DNA from: an uncultured Bartonella sp.
Lineage (GTDB): Bacteria; Pseudomonadota; Alphaproteobacteria; Rhizobiales; Rhizobiaceae
Assembly: GCF_945277285.1 (NCBI RefSeq)
Contig: NZ_CALYPR010000002.1
Location: 1-64,000, forward strand
Length of the DNA: 64,000 bases
Reading direction: 5' to 3'
Made by a program: the position numbers and the translations under genes. This document shows positions 1 to 8,889 of this stretch, piece by piece (position 1 is the stretch's first letter; every line of letters starts with the position of its first letter). The notes beneath the pieces are model-generated. The model was not told the DNA's origin and did not search any database. It worked only from the letters and a program-made list of their open reading frames with translations.

Positions 1-49
1 AAATCCAGTTACGGGCAAAAAGTCCCGCCGATGCAGGACTATCTGTCAC

Positions 50-1897
50 TTATTTTGTCTCTTTCTTCGGCTTCTTTTTGAACAGTGCTTTGAGATTGTC
101 CCAAAGCTCGATTTTTGCTCCCTGACTTTTCATGATGAGAGCCTGCTGGGCAATCGACAAGGTGTTGTTCCATGCCCAGTAAATGACCAGACCGGCAGGG
201 AAAGAAGCCAGCATGAATGTGAAAACAACCGGCATCCATGTGAAAATCATTGCCTGTGTGGGGTCTGGCGGAGTGGGGTTCATGCGCATCTGCAAGAACA
301 TTGTAATGCCCATGATAACCGGCCATGCGCCGATCATCAAAAATGCCGGAACATTATAGGGCAACCAGCCGAAAAGATTGAAAAGCGATGTCGGATCAGG
401 GGCAGCCAAATCCTGTATCCAGCCAAAGAATGGAGCATGGCGCATTTCAATAGTAATATAGAGCACCTTATACAAGGCAAAGAAAATCGGAAACTGCACC
501 AGAAGCGGCCAGCAACCGGCAAGCGGGTTGATTTTTTCGGTTCTGTAAAGCTCCATAATCGCCTGTTGCTGCTTGACCTTGTCATCGGCATATTTCGAGC
601 GGATTTCAAGCATTGCCGGCTGCACAACTTTCATACGCGCCATCGACTTATAGGACTTGTTGGCAAGCGGGAACAATACCGCCTTGAGGATAACCGTGAC
701 AAGCAGAATGGCTACACCGAAATTGTTGGTCAGCTTGAAAAGAATATCAATCAGCGCAAACATCGGCTTGGTGATGATCGAGAACCAGCCCCAGTCAATC
801 AGCAATTCGAATTTCAGAATTTTGAGATTGTCCTGATAGGCATTGATGGTCTCGACACGCTTGGCACCGGCAAAAAGGTGGTTGGTGATCGTTTCTGTCG
901 CACCGGTTGCAATGGTCATCGGCTTGCCGGTCAAATCCGACTGGTAATGGGTCGACAAGCGGTCAAAATAGATGAAACGGCTGGTATATTCTTCATCCTG
1001 TGGAGGAATGGCGGCAACTGCCCAATACTTGTCGGTAATGCCGATAAAACCACCTTTGACATTGGAAAAGACCATCTTCTTTTCATTGGCGGCATCGGGC
1101 TTCAAATCTTTCAAAGCAGCATATTTTTCTTCCTTCAGCCCGTCATCACCGGCAACCCCGATCATGCCTTCATGAAGAAGATAGGTGGCACTGGCGTGTT
1201 CGGGCGGAGCAGCGCGGGCAACGCGTGTATAGGGAAGAACCGTGATGACAGATGAAGCATTGTTGGTAACGCTGTCGGTAACGGTGAACATATAATTGTT
1301 GTCAACCGCGATGACACGGTGAAAAACCTGCCCCTGACCATTGTCATAAACAAGACGGACCGGTGTTTTCGGAGTCAAAGTAGTGGTGTCGCCTTCAACT
1401 TTCCATTCGGTGTTGAATTGCGGCAGGCTGCCGGCAGGCAACGCCTTGCCGGTAAAACCGAATTCGGCAATATAAGTTGTGTTGAAACCATTGGGGTTGA
1501 GAAGGGCAATTTCAGGCGAATTCTTGTCAACTGTCAAACGGTAGTTTTTTAAAAACAGATCATCGAACTGGCCGCCAACAAGATTGATCGAGCCTTGCAA
1601 TTCCGGTGTGTCGATGAGCACACGCTTGCTTTTATCAAGTACAGCCTGACGTGCTTCCGGTGTCATTTCAACGCCGCCGGCATTTTCTGCCTCTTTGGCT
1701 TGCGGTGGTGTAACGGTGCCTGCTTCGCCTGTAGGCACGGCCTGATTGTGGGAATTCTGGTCGTTTTCAATCTGGCGGGCAATTTCTTGCGCCTTCTGCT
1801 GGTCGGCATTTTTGGGCGCGACATAGAAATATTGCCAGGCAAGAATAATAAGCAGAGACAATCCAATAGCGATGAAAAAATTACGATTATATTCCAT
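50..1897 (-). CDS. yidC: Membrane protein insertase YidC
   Basis: YidC inserts and folds inner-membrane proteins, alone or with SecYEG. The 615-residue product starts MEYNRNFFIAIGLSLLIILA, the usual N-terminal transmembrane anchor. A periplasmic domain of about 300 residues follows, then the conserved 60KD_IMP core with hydrophobic segments from about residue 370 (FGVAILLVTVILKAVLFPLA) and a lysine-rich C-terminal tail (LFKKKPKKETK), as expected for a Gram-negative YidC. It lies directly downstream of rnpA and rpmH on the same strand, the conserved rpmH-rnpA-yidC order. Length and motifs are complete. Confidence 0.97.
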   Translation of the reverse strand: MEYNRNFFIAIGLSLLIILAWQYFYVAPKNADQQKAQEIARQIENDQNSHNQAVPTGEAGTVTPPQAKEAENAGGVEMTPEARQAVLDKSKRVLIDTPELQGSINLVGGQFDDLFLKNYRLTVDKNSPEIALLNPNGFNTTYIAEFGFTGKALPAGSLPQFNTEWKVEGDTTTLTPKTPVRLVYDNGQGQVFHRVIAVDNNYMFTVTDSVTNNASSVITVLPYTRVARAAPPEHASATYLLHEGMIGVAGDDGLKEEKYAALKDLKPDAANEKKMVFSNVKGGFIGITDKYWAVAAIPPQDEEYTSRFIYFDRLSTHYQSDLTGKPMTIATGATETITNHLFAGAKRVETINAYQDNLKILKFELLIDWGWFSIITKPMFALIDILFKLTNNFGVAILLVTVILKAVLFPLANKSYKSMARMKVVQPAMLEIRSKYADDKVKQQQAIMELYRTEKINPLAGCWPLLVQFPIFFALYKVLYITIEMRHAPFFGWIQDLAAPDPTSLFNLFGWLPYNVPAFLMIGAWPVIMGITMFLQMRMNPTPPDPTQAMIFTWMPVVFTFMLASFPAGLVIYWAWNNTLSIAQQALIMKSQGAKIELWDNLKALFKKKPKKETK

Positions 1898-1911
1898 GAG
1901 CGATTGTCCTG

Positions 1912-2277
1912 TTACCGTTTCAAATTTTCAACTTGCCCGAACCGGCGCTTTATCTCGCTGGTCAGACCTTCAAAAGAGGCTGCAAGCGCATCGGGACGGG
2001 CAATAATTACATAATCTGTCGCCGCGGGGATATCACGCGTTAATGAAACGCGCAAAGCTTCGCGTAGTCGCCGTTTGATGCGGTTGCGCTTGACCGCGTT
2101 ACCATTTTTCCGTGTCACTGTAAAACCGACACGTGGCCGGGTTGTTGCCTTCACATCTTCCGGCAAATCCCGACTTTTCCATTCCAGCAGAAAAAACGGC
2201 CCACGCCGTTTTTGCCCCGTTCGCAATGCCAAAAAATCCGCCCTTTTGCGAAGGCGGAGATACGGTTTCTCACTCAT
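1912..2277 (-). CDS. rnpA: Ribonuclease P protein component
   Basis: This 121-residue basic protein would be the protein subunit of RNase P, which matures tRNA 5' ends. The family signature is visible as [20 protein letters not shown] followed by RRLREALR, the RNR-motif helix that contacts the RNA. It lies between rpmH and yidC, with only 14 bases before yidC, so cotranscription is likely. Confidence 0.95.
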   Translation of the reverse strand: MSEKPYLRLRKRADFLALRTGQKRRGPFFLLEWKSRDLPEDVKATTRPRVGFTVTRKNGNAVKRNRIKRRLREALRVSLTRDIPAATDYVIIARPDALAASFEGLTSEIKRRFGQVENLKR

Positions 2278-2416
2278 TGCAAGAACCTTGCGAAAAACTC
2301 TGCCTGAAAGAGCGGGTTTTGTCTGCAGTTGTCAACACTGGCCAAAGGCAACAAAAAGGAAAAACAGCCGCAAATTTTTCCACGTCTTGCCCCCTTTTGT
2401 TGCAACACCTTATAAA

Positions 2417-2551
2417 TTAGGCAGAAAGGCGCTTGCGACCACGTATGCGGCGGGCGGCAATAACTTTGCGGCCACCAATGCTTGCCATGCGCGCACGAAA
2501 ACCGTGGCGGCGTTTACGGACGAGTTTAGACGGTTGATATGTACGTTTCAT
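2417..2551 (-). CDS. rpmH: 50S ribosomal protein L34
   Basis: A 44-residue, very basic protein ([18 protein letters not shown], ending [10 protein letters not shown]) that is a complete match in length and sequence to ribosomal protein L34. It is the first gene of the rpmH-rnpA-yidC block and is transcribed towards rnpA. Its small size means it is easily missed by length-limited gene calling. Confidence 0.97.
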   Translation of the reverse strand: MKRTYQPSKLVRKRRHGFRARMASIGGRKVIAARRIRGRKRLSA

Positions 2552-2687
2552 TTATTTAACATACCGCGGCGTGCGGCCCTTCTTGGTTCGATGTGCGGTT
2601 TCCCGCCGGTGAACAGTCAAAGCCCTGTTCTTTGACAAAAAAAGTGCAAGGCAATTTTTGCGCTTATAAGGTTTAGTTTTCGTCGAG

Positions 2688-3722
2688 TCAATTGTTGTTA
2701 GCAGCTTGCGGGCGTCTAATTCCGACAGAATATAGCTCGCGCGCCAGATTTATCTGGGGCACGATATGTGCTTCGTCAACAAGTTCCTTTAAAGTTTTTC
2801 GGGTATCGACCACTTTGAGATCATAAAGATAGGAGGGCAGTTGCCCGGAAAAAAGAATTCGCCAGTCGAGCGGAATGCCGGGGTCGAGAACGCGTGCCAT
2901 ATCGAAAACCACGGTTGTACAATTGGTTGTAACCGTATTATAGAAGCGGGCTTTTTGGGCAAGCTTGTTGGCCGTTTTTAGATAGTTCAAAAACAGGGCC
3001 TTGATCTTTTCTTGCGGCACATTGACCGGATAGCGGTAGACATCTTCATGGCGGATATCGCTGCGCAATTTGATGATATCTTCTTCCGGCGCGGCAATCA
3101 TAATGAGTTCAAAATCCTTGAAAAAACCGCCAATGGCTGAAAATTGCTGGTCTTTGGTGCGCCGTATTTCGGCTGAAAAAACCAGATGGCGGCCATCTTT
3201 GAAGGTAAAGCCGACAAGTGTGTGGGCAATATAAGGGCCCATCCAATAGGATAGATAGACATCAAGGCCGACAATTTCATCAATATTATAAGTGCCGTCC
3301 TGCCAGTTTTCCTTTCCTTGATAAGGCTCAAACCAATCAAAATTACGGATATTTTTGAGGTGGACAATCGCAGGATTGGCTGCGTCGAACTCGGCTTCGA
3401 CAGTGCGTGACAATTCCGGCGCCCAGTCGCGCTCGAGAGTCGGCTTGATGCTTGCCCACCACGTTGCCATGCCGGCAAACATCACAATCAGCAAGACCCG
3501 CCCGACCCATGTTTTTTTAAATTCCAGATAAAGGGCGATTGTACCAAGAAGAATCCATAAAATGGAAACAGCAAGATACCCTGTTTTGCCGAACGGTAGC
3601 TGGTAATAAAAGGCAAAAAGACACCAGATCAGCAAAAAAAAGGCCACAATTATCCAGAGGATGCGCAAAACCGAAGCAAAAATGCGGAACAATCCGTTTG
3701 TCAAGAATTTTATGTGCGACAT
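2688..3722 (-). CDS. DUF4105 (Lnb N-terminal periplasmic domain) membrane protein
   Basis: A 344-residue protein with three hydrophobic N-terminal segments (about residues 15-35, 45-65 and 75-92), then a soluble domain of the DUF4105 family, expected to face the periplasm. The motif NTVTTNCTTVVFD, with Asn and Cys in the NC context, and the late Leu-rich stretch are typical of the family, whose members resemble cysteine peptidases or amidases; activity is not established. The start was taken at MSHIKF (3722), because the 23 codons further upstream look unlike coding sequence. It stands alone, back to back with the small gene at 3794. Confidence 0.8.
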   Translation of the reverse strand: MSHIKFLTNGLFRIFASVLRILWIIVAFFLLIWCLFAFYYQLPFGKTGYLAVSILWILLGTIALYLEFKKTWVGRVLLIVMFAGMATWWASIKPTLERDWAPELSRTVEAEFDAANPAIVHLKNIRNFDWFEPYQGKENWQDGTYNIDEIVGLDVYLSYWMGPYIAHTLVGFTFKDGRHLVFSAEIRRTKDQQFSAIGGFFKDFELIMIAAPEEDIIKLRSDIRHEDVYRYPVNVPQEKIKALFLNYLKTANKLAQKARFYNTVTTNCTTVVFDMARVLDPGIPLDWRILFSGQLPSYLYDLKVVDTRKTLKELVDEAHIVPQINLARELYSVGIRRPQAANNN

Positions 3723-3793
3723 TTCATCAAAACAAAAATGATTGTAATCAATTATAAAACTACCTATGATTGATATTAGAAGGGGCAACAATA

Positions 3794-4033
3794 ATGGGTG
3801 TCAAGATGGATGAACATTGCACCAATATGCAAGGACTGGTCTTGATGATTCGTCAATATCTTTTATCAAAGAATAATTCGATAGAACGGCCAATCAATGG
3901 CATTTTTGATGTCGAACCGGGATTGCATGAATTTCGCTCCCGCAACAAGTCAATCACCATGGATGACGAAAATCTGCGGGATATATTGTGCAGCGAAGCA
4001 TTGCAACTGGGGATGATTTTGCATTTTGGTTAA
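3794..4033 (+). CDS. Small hypothetical protein
   Basis: A 79-residue reading frame starting ATGGGTGTCAAG, preceded by a good Shine-Dalgarno AAGGGGC nine bases upstream. The protein is soluble and acidic in its middle (FDVEPGLHEFRSRNKS) and has no recognised domain. It is divergent from the DUF4105 gene, with 71 bases between starts, so the two promoters must lie close together. Called real mainly on ribosome-binding site and composition. Confidence 0.5.
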   Translation: MGVKMDEHCTNMQGLVLMIRQYLLSKNNSIERPINGIFDVEPGLHEFRSRNKSITMDDENLRDILCSEALQLGMILHFG

Positions 4034-4706
4034 GATTGAAAAATGTCGGGTTGCCTAAAAAGCGGCAGGCAACTTGTTTTCCGGATAATCCGGTCTGATA
4101 GCTATGAAGATGGTCGAAGCAAGGCCAATTTCAATGCGGGGGGAAAAGTTCTTTTAATTTTCCGAGCGAGCGGGAACGGCACAGATTTTTGAAAAATTGT
4201 GGCGTCGAGAAGCTTTTTTATGTGCTGGGAGCTTTAGGCAACATAACGGATAGATGAACAAAAAAGTATAACGCGGAAAAGTTTAAAAAGAGGGCTATGT
4301 TCGCAAGGTTAGGCCAGAAGCGTGACTTTTTTAAAAAAGTTCCCGCTTTTACCGGCAGAATTATCGGCAGGATTATTGGCAAGGTCAATTGGTTATAGAG
4401 CCATAAAAAGCGGCTACTTTTTTTCCGTTTTATTTTACTTTCGCAAAAAAGATATTGCCATTCCTCTCGGTTTTTTGGCAGGTTTTTGGCACCGGGCATC
4501 TTTTAAAAGGGCTGGAAAAAGCTCGATGAGCTGATTGATTGCTTTGACATGAAGCGGATTTTTGCCCAAACTGGCTTACGGATAATGACGGATAGATTTC
4601 AGCGATAATGACGGATAGATAATGACTTCACCCGTAATTGTTTTGTTAACCGGCAAAATTTCCGTTAAGGAATATTTCATAAACGATTTTCCGGCATAGT
4701 TGGATT
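4034..4706. other. Intergenic stretch without a convincing gene
   Basis: About 670 bases. The reading frames here (4218-4499 minus, 4322-4534 plus) are low-complexity and lack ribosome-binding sites. The only structure seen is the direct repeat at 4581-4626. Confidence 0.5.
4581..4626. repeat. Two and a half copies of a 17-base direct repeat
   Basis: GATAATGACGGATAGAT occurs at 4581-4597 and 4604-4620, followed by a partial third copy (GATAATGAC, 4618-4626). A related ATAACGGATAGATGA lies near 4244-4258. The 23-base spacing is about two helical turns, so it could be a binding site for the esterase gene 80 bases downstream, but no known regulator motif is recognised. Confidence 0.5.
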
Positions 4707-5657
4707 ATGACCAAACGGTGTTGCTTTTTTTTCGCTTTCGGTTTTCTGGCACTCATGCACTTTATCTGTGATGCCGGCGCACAAGATTTTGTGCGTGAAA
4801 AATCAAATGGTGGAAACATACCGGAATCAACGACAATTTCGACACAGGACGAATTGCAAAGACAGGCTAGCGAAAAGAAACCGGCTGACACCAAGGCGAT
4901 GGAAACGCAAGGGGGATTAAAATTTCAACCCGCCGGCACCTATTCAAGGAAAGGGGCTTTGATGCAGGACAATAATGAAAACCAGAACGATTTGATCCGC
5001 TTGCAAAATTTTCGCTATCGCCTTGACCGTGCTGTTCATCCATCGGGCGAGATTATTGTTTTGCTGCACGGCTCTGGCGGCGATGAAACCACATTGTTTT
5101 CTTTTGCCCGCCCCATCTGGCCACGGGCTACATTGGTGGGTATTCGCGGGCGGCTGGTGCAAAAAGGCGAAACGCGCTGGTACAGAAAAATTAGTCCGAC
5201 CAAGTTTGACCAGCAGGATGTGGTGCGCGAGGCCGATGGTTTTGTAAAATTTCTTGAAAGTCTGGGCGAGGATGACAATTACGATTTGTCGCGGGCGACT
5301 TTTGTCGGCTATTCCAATGGGGCCAATCTTCTGGCCGTCATTATGATGCGCCATCCCGATCTTGTCCGGCGTGCCATTTTGATGCGCTCGATGCCGGTTC
5401 TTGACACTATGCCACATGAAAATCTGTCTAAAACACGAGTTTTGACGATTTCTGGCAAAAAAGATAAACTTTATTCACCTTTTGCACCGGCTTTATCGGC
5501 ATTGCTGCGTGAAAATGGCGCCAAAGTTGAAAGCCGTATGGTTGACGGTGACCATATGATTGGCAAAGCTGATGCAGAGGTTATTAAAAAATGGGTGGCG
5601 GAACAAAATTTTGGCCAGATTTCAGCTGCCACAAAAACCGGTAGAGTTGCTCCTTAG
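4707..5657 (+). CDS. Secreted alpha/beta-hydrolase, phospholipase/carboxylesterase family
   Basis: A 316-residue protein with an N-terminal hydrophobic signal (CCFFFAFGFLALMHFI, ending near DAGAQ) and then an alpha/beta-hydrolase fold. The oxyanion motif is LLHGSGGDE (about residues 118-126) and the nucleophile elbow is GYSNG (about 201-205). The acid is probably Asp in GKKDKLYSP (about 250) and the His is in VDGDHMIG (about 281). This matches the phospholipase/carboxylesterase (YpfH-like) family; the substrate is unknown. Residues 25-90 are a polar linker with no homology recognised. A later start at MQDNNENQ (4962) would give a cytoplasmic enzyme of normal family length, so export is not certain. 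Confidence 0.78.
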   Translation: MTKRCCFFFAFGFLALMHFICDAGAQDFVREKSNGGNIPESTTISTQDELQRQASEKKPADTKAMETQGGLKFQPAGTYSRKGALMQDNNENQNDLIRLQNFRYRLDRAVHPSGEIIVLLHGSGGDETTLFSFARPIWPRATLVGIRGRLVQKGETRWYRKISPTKFDQQDVVREADGFVKFLESLGEDDNYDLSRATFVGYSNGANLLAVIMMRHPDLVRRAILMRSMPVLDTMPHENLSKTRVLTISGKKDKLYSPFAPALSALLRENGAKVESRMVDGDHMIGKADAEVIKKWVAEQNFGQISAATKTGRVAP

Positions 5658-5730
5658 CCGGTTGACCAGAGGTTCAGGATAGCGATAGGAAAAGAAAAAA
5701 ATCCAGCAAGATTGCAGGAAGGAATAAGGC

Positions 5731-6849
5731 GTGCCCAATATCACAAGTGATGATGTTGTTGAACAATTGAGAAAAGTGAAAGGCCCGGATTTTACCAGCG
5801 ACATTGTCTCGCTCGGGCTGGTGTCGGAAATATTTATTGCTGATGGCAAGGTGTTTTTTTCAATTACAGTGCCCGATGAACGGGCACAGGAACTTGAACC
5901 TTTGCGGCAGGCGGCAGAAAAAGTGGTGCAGGCGATGGACGGGGTGAAGGCGGCTGTTGTCACACTGACAGCCGAAAAGAAAGCCGGTTCGCCTTCTTTG
6001 GCAGATAAGAATAACGGCACTGGCGCGAAAAAGGTGGTTGCCCAGTCCGGTCACGCCCATTCCGGCCGAGGTGTTGGCGAGAAAGTGCCAATTGACGGAG
6101 TGAAACACATTATTGCGGTTGCTTCGGGAAAGGGCGGTGTCGGCAAATCGACAACCGCTATCAACCTTGCTTTGGCACTTGCCGACAAAGGCTTTAAAGT
6201 CGGCCTGCTTGACGCCGATATTTACGGGCCCTCTCTGCCGCGTTTGACCGGCCTTATCAACCAGCGCCCGCGCGCGGTCGAGGGCAACAAGCTCGAGACA
6301 CTGCAAAAATTCGGTTTGAAGTTGATGTCAATGGGCTTTCTTGTCGACGAAGACCGTCCGATGGTATGGCGCGGACCGATGGTCATGTCGGCGGTGACAC
6401 AGTTTCTGCGTGATGTCTTGTGGGGGCCGCTTGATGTACTGGTGGTCGATATGCCCCCCGGCACGGGCGACGCACAATTGACACTTGCCCAGCAAGTGCC
6501 GCTCACAGGAGCTGTCATTGTTTCGACGCCACAAGATCTTGCACTGGTCGACGCACGCAAGGGAATTGAAATGTTTACCAAAGTCGGCGTGCCGATTCTG
6601 GGTGTCATTGAAAATATGAGCTATTTTATTGCGCCTGATACCGGCAAACGTTACGACATTTTCGGCCATGGCGGGGCACGCACGGAAGCCCACCACCGGC
6701 AGGTGCCGTTTCTGGGCGAAATTCCGCTTGATCCGGATGTACGCGCTTTGTCGGATGCCGGCACACCGGTCTATATAACAAAGCCGGAAAGCGTGTTTGC
6801 CAAACTCTATAGCGAGATTGCCGACAAGCTTAAAAGTAACCTGTTGTAA
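5731..6849 (+). CDS. mrp: Mrp/NBP35-type Fe-S cluster carrier ATPase
   Basis: A 372-residue P-loop ATPase (ApbC/Mrp) that carries Fe-S clusters to target proteins. The N-terminal 90 residues form the MIP18-like (DUF59) domain. The deviant Walker A GKGGVGKSTTAINLALALA lies at about residues 133-151, Walker B DVLVVDMPPGTGD at about 233-245. The CxxC usual in many Mrp proteins is replaced by APDTGKRYDIFGHGG, a variant I recall from rhizobial homologues. Translation probably starts at GTG (5731), with an AGGAAGGAA ribosome-binding site just before it. Confidence 0.93.
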   Translation: MPNITSDDVVEQLRKVKGPDFTSDIVSLGLVSEIFIADGKVFFSITVPDERAQELEPLRQAAEKVVQAMDGVKAAVVTLTAEKKAGSPSLADKNNGTGAKKVVAQSGHAHSGRGVGEKVPIDGVKHIIAVASGKGGVGKSTTAINLALALADKGFKVGLLDADIYGPSLPRLTGLINQRPRAVEGNKLETLQKFGLKLMSMGFLVDEDRPMVWRGPMVMSAVTQFLRDVLWGPLDVLVVDMPPGTGDAQLTLAQQVPLTGAVIVSTPQDLALVDARKGIEMFTKVGVPILGVIENMSYFIAPDTGKRYDIFGHGGARTEAHHRQVPFLGEIPLDPDVRALSDAGTPVYITKPESVFAKLYSEIADKLKSNLL

Positions 6850-7144
6850 ACCATGTTTTGCCAAGCGGGATAAGTTGTGCTAGGTTGACTTTGCAACCTT
6901 TGGGCCTAGATGCCATTCAAGGATGTCATTGAAGGTGGAAACGAGCTGCTTTGAACGCAAGTTTATCGCAGTTTTCCCACACAAATGTCAGGAAAATGAC
7001 ATTTTGGCCACAGGATTGCCATGAATACAGTTAATGAATTGATAAGCACACAATGTGTACCGGGTAATGTGTGCTGTGAAAGTAGTGTTTTGTGGCTTTC
7101 GTGAATGAAGTTTGCGTAGAGTGTGAATAAAAAACGGGTGGTGT

Positions 7145-7960
7145 ATGACGAAACGACGTTTGATTGTCAGCGGGAGCATTGTCGTAATAGCGGGATGTTT
7201 GGCAGCCTGTACACAGCAAAACAAACCTAAGGCTGAACTTGCCGATGCAACCAAGTCGATAGCACGAGTAGGGACAATGACAACGCCGTTGTCATATGGC
7301 TATCTGATTGACAAGAAAATTCCGGTTCCGGTTTTGAAAGAACTTGCATTCAATGAAAAAACGGCAAATCCGGCCGCTTTGGCCTCGTCAGGTGCGGCAA
7401 ATCCTGCAGCACAGGCCTCATCGGGTGCGGCAAATCCGGCACTTCTCAATGCCCAGTCATCACCGGTTGAACTTGCACATGCCAGTCCGGAAGTTGAAGG
7501 GCTCATCTCCAAATATTCACTTGCCTATAATGTGCCGGAAAGCCTTGTCAGGCGTGTTGTCAAACGCGAGAGCAACGGCAATCCCAGTATCCGCAACGGC
7601 CCTTATCTGGGGTTGATGCAAATCAGCCACCCGACAGCCAAGGGCATGGGCTATCAGGGCGACCCGAAGGGGTTGCTTGATGCGGAAACCAATTTGCGTT
7701 TTGCAGTAAAATATCTGGCCGGTGCCTATAAAGTGGCCGAAGGCAATGAGGCACAGGCCATGCGCCTTTATGCCCGCGGCTATTATTATGATGCCAAGGC
7801 CAAAGGGCTTCTTGATGATACCGGTCTGAGTGGCAGCTCGGCGGTTTCCGACGATGCACAAAGTGCGGTTGAATCGGTCATCAGGCCAAAGACCAATGCC
7901 AGCACCGGCAATGGCACTGTAAATATCCCGATACCTCAATTGAAAAACAGCGGGACATGA
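7145..7960 (+). CDS. Lytic transglycosylase (SLT domain) lipoprotein
   Basis: A 271-residue lipoprotein: signal with lipobox LAAC (Cys about residue 22), then a linker with two copies of ASSGAANPA (about residues 78-98), then an SLT/goose-lysozyme-like domain from about residue 118. The catalytic Glu is in VKRESNGNPSI; the conserved GLMQISHPTAKGMGY and NLRFAVKYLAGAYK segments follow. It would cleave peptidoglycan glycan strands in the periplasm. The near-perfect linker repeat is open to slippage and length change. Confidence 0.88.
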   Translation: MTKRRLIVSGSIVVIAGCLAACTQQNKPKAELADATKSIARVGTMTTPLSYGYLIDKKIPVPVLKELAFNEKTANPAALASSGAANPAAQASSGAANPALLNAQSSPVELAHASPEVEGLISKYSLAYNVPESLVRRVVKRESNGNPSIRNGPYLGLMQISHPTAKGMGYQGDPKGLLDAETNLRFAVKYLAGAYKVAEGNEAQAMRLYARGYYYDAKAKGLLDDTGLSGSSAVSDDAQSAVESVIRPKTNASTGNGTVNIPIPQLKNSGT

Positions 7961-8109
7961 GTTTTTAAACATTTTGGAGGAATTGTTTAAGGTTTGACAT
8001 CGGCCTGTTATTGAGATTTCGGCTTGTGCCTGATAATACGCTTCTTTATCAAGCACACATTTTTTAAAAAGATGTGGCAATAAAGAAGAACGGGAATGGA
8101 GTTTTATTG

Positions 8110-8811
8110 ATGGCAAGTGTTATGCGAGATCGGTTGATCGTCGGGTTGGACGTGGCCGATATTCAGCAGGCAGAAAAACTGGTTGATTTACTGGGTGATA
8201 CAATCGGTTTTTATAAAATTGGCTATCAATTGTTGTTTGCCGGCGGGCTGGAGTTTGCCCGTGCCCTCAAGAGCGCGAACAAAAAAGTTTTCCTTGATAT
8301 GAAATTGCTGGATATCGACAATACCATTAAAAGTGCGGTTGAAAATGTTGTCAAACTGGGTGTCGATATGCTGACAATCCATGCCTATCCTAAAGCTATG
8401 CGCGCTGCCGTCGAAGCGGCGCGGGGAAGCAATTTGTGTCTGCTCGGCGTTACGGTTTTAACGTCAATGGACGGCGCGGATTTGAAGCAGGCAGGCTATC
8501 GCGATGATCCTCAAACACTGGTACTAAAACGCGCCCGTCAGGCGCGGGAAGCAAAAATGGGCGGCATTGTCGCCTCGGCTGCCGAAGCTAAGCTGTTGAG
8601 AGATGTCATCGGCCCTGATATGGCTCTGGTCACCCCCGGCATCCGCCCGAAGGGCGTGGAAAAAGGTGACCAGAAACGTGTTATGAGCCCGAAAGAAGCA
8701 ATTCAAGCTGGAGCAAGCCATCTTGTGGTTGCCCGTCCGATTGTCAAAGCCAATGACCCATTGGAAGCGGCACACAAGATTTTGGGTGAAATGGAAGAGG
8801 CGCTAGCTTAA
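8110..8811 (+). CDS. pyrF: Orotidine 5'-phosphate decarboxylase
   Basis: A 233-residue TIM-barrel enzyme that makes UMP from OMP, the last step of pyrimidine synthesis. Seen: [10 protein letters not shown] at the N-terminus, the catalytic Lys-Asp motif [12 protein letters not shown] (about residues 59-70), the phosphate-binding [10 protein letters not shown], and [14 protein letters not shown]. The ATG at 8110 was preferred because GGAG lies 8 bases upstream; an in-frame GTG at 8074 would add 12 residues without a clear ribosome-binding site. Confidence 0.95.
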   Translation: MASVMRDRLIVGLDVADIQQAEKLVDLLGDTIGFYKIGYQLLFAGGLEFARALKSANKKVFLDMKLLDIDNTIKSAVENVVKLGVDMLTIHAYPKAMRAAVEAARGSNLCLLGVTVLTSMDGADLKQAGYRDDPQTLVLKRARQAREAKMGGIVASAAEAKLLRDVIGPDMALVTPGIRPKGVEKGDQKRVMSPKEAIQAGASHLVVARPIVKANDPLEAAHKILGEMEEALA

Positions 8812-8889
8812 GTCCAGCAAAACCACCCATTTTAGCACGATGGGTGAAGCGGGAGGCTGGATCTAGTGTTGAAAGAATGGGAGAATGAA

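Noticed and set aside
437-1255. Plus-strand frame of 272 codons inside yidC
   Set aside because: Antisense shadow of yidC; no ribosome-binding site and no recognisable protein.
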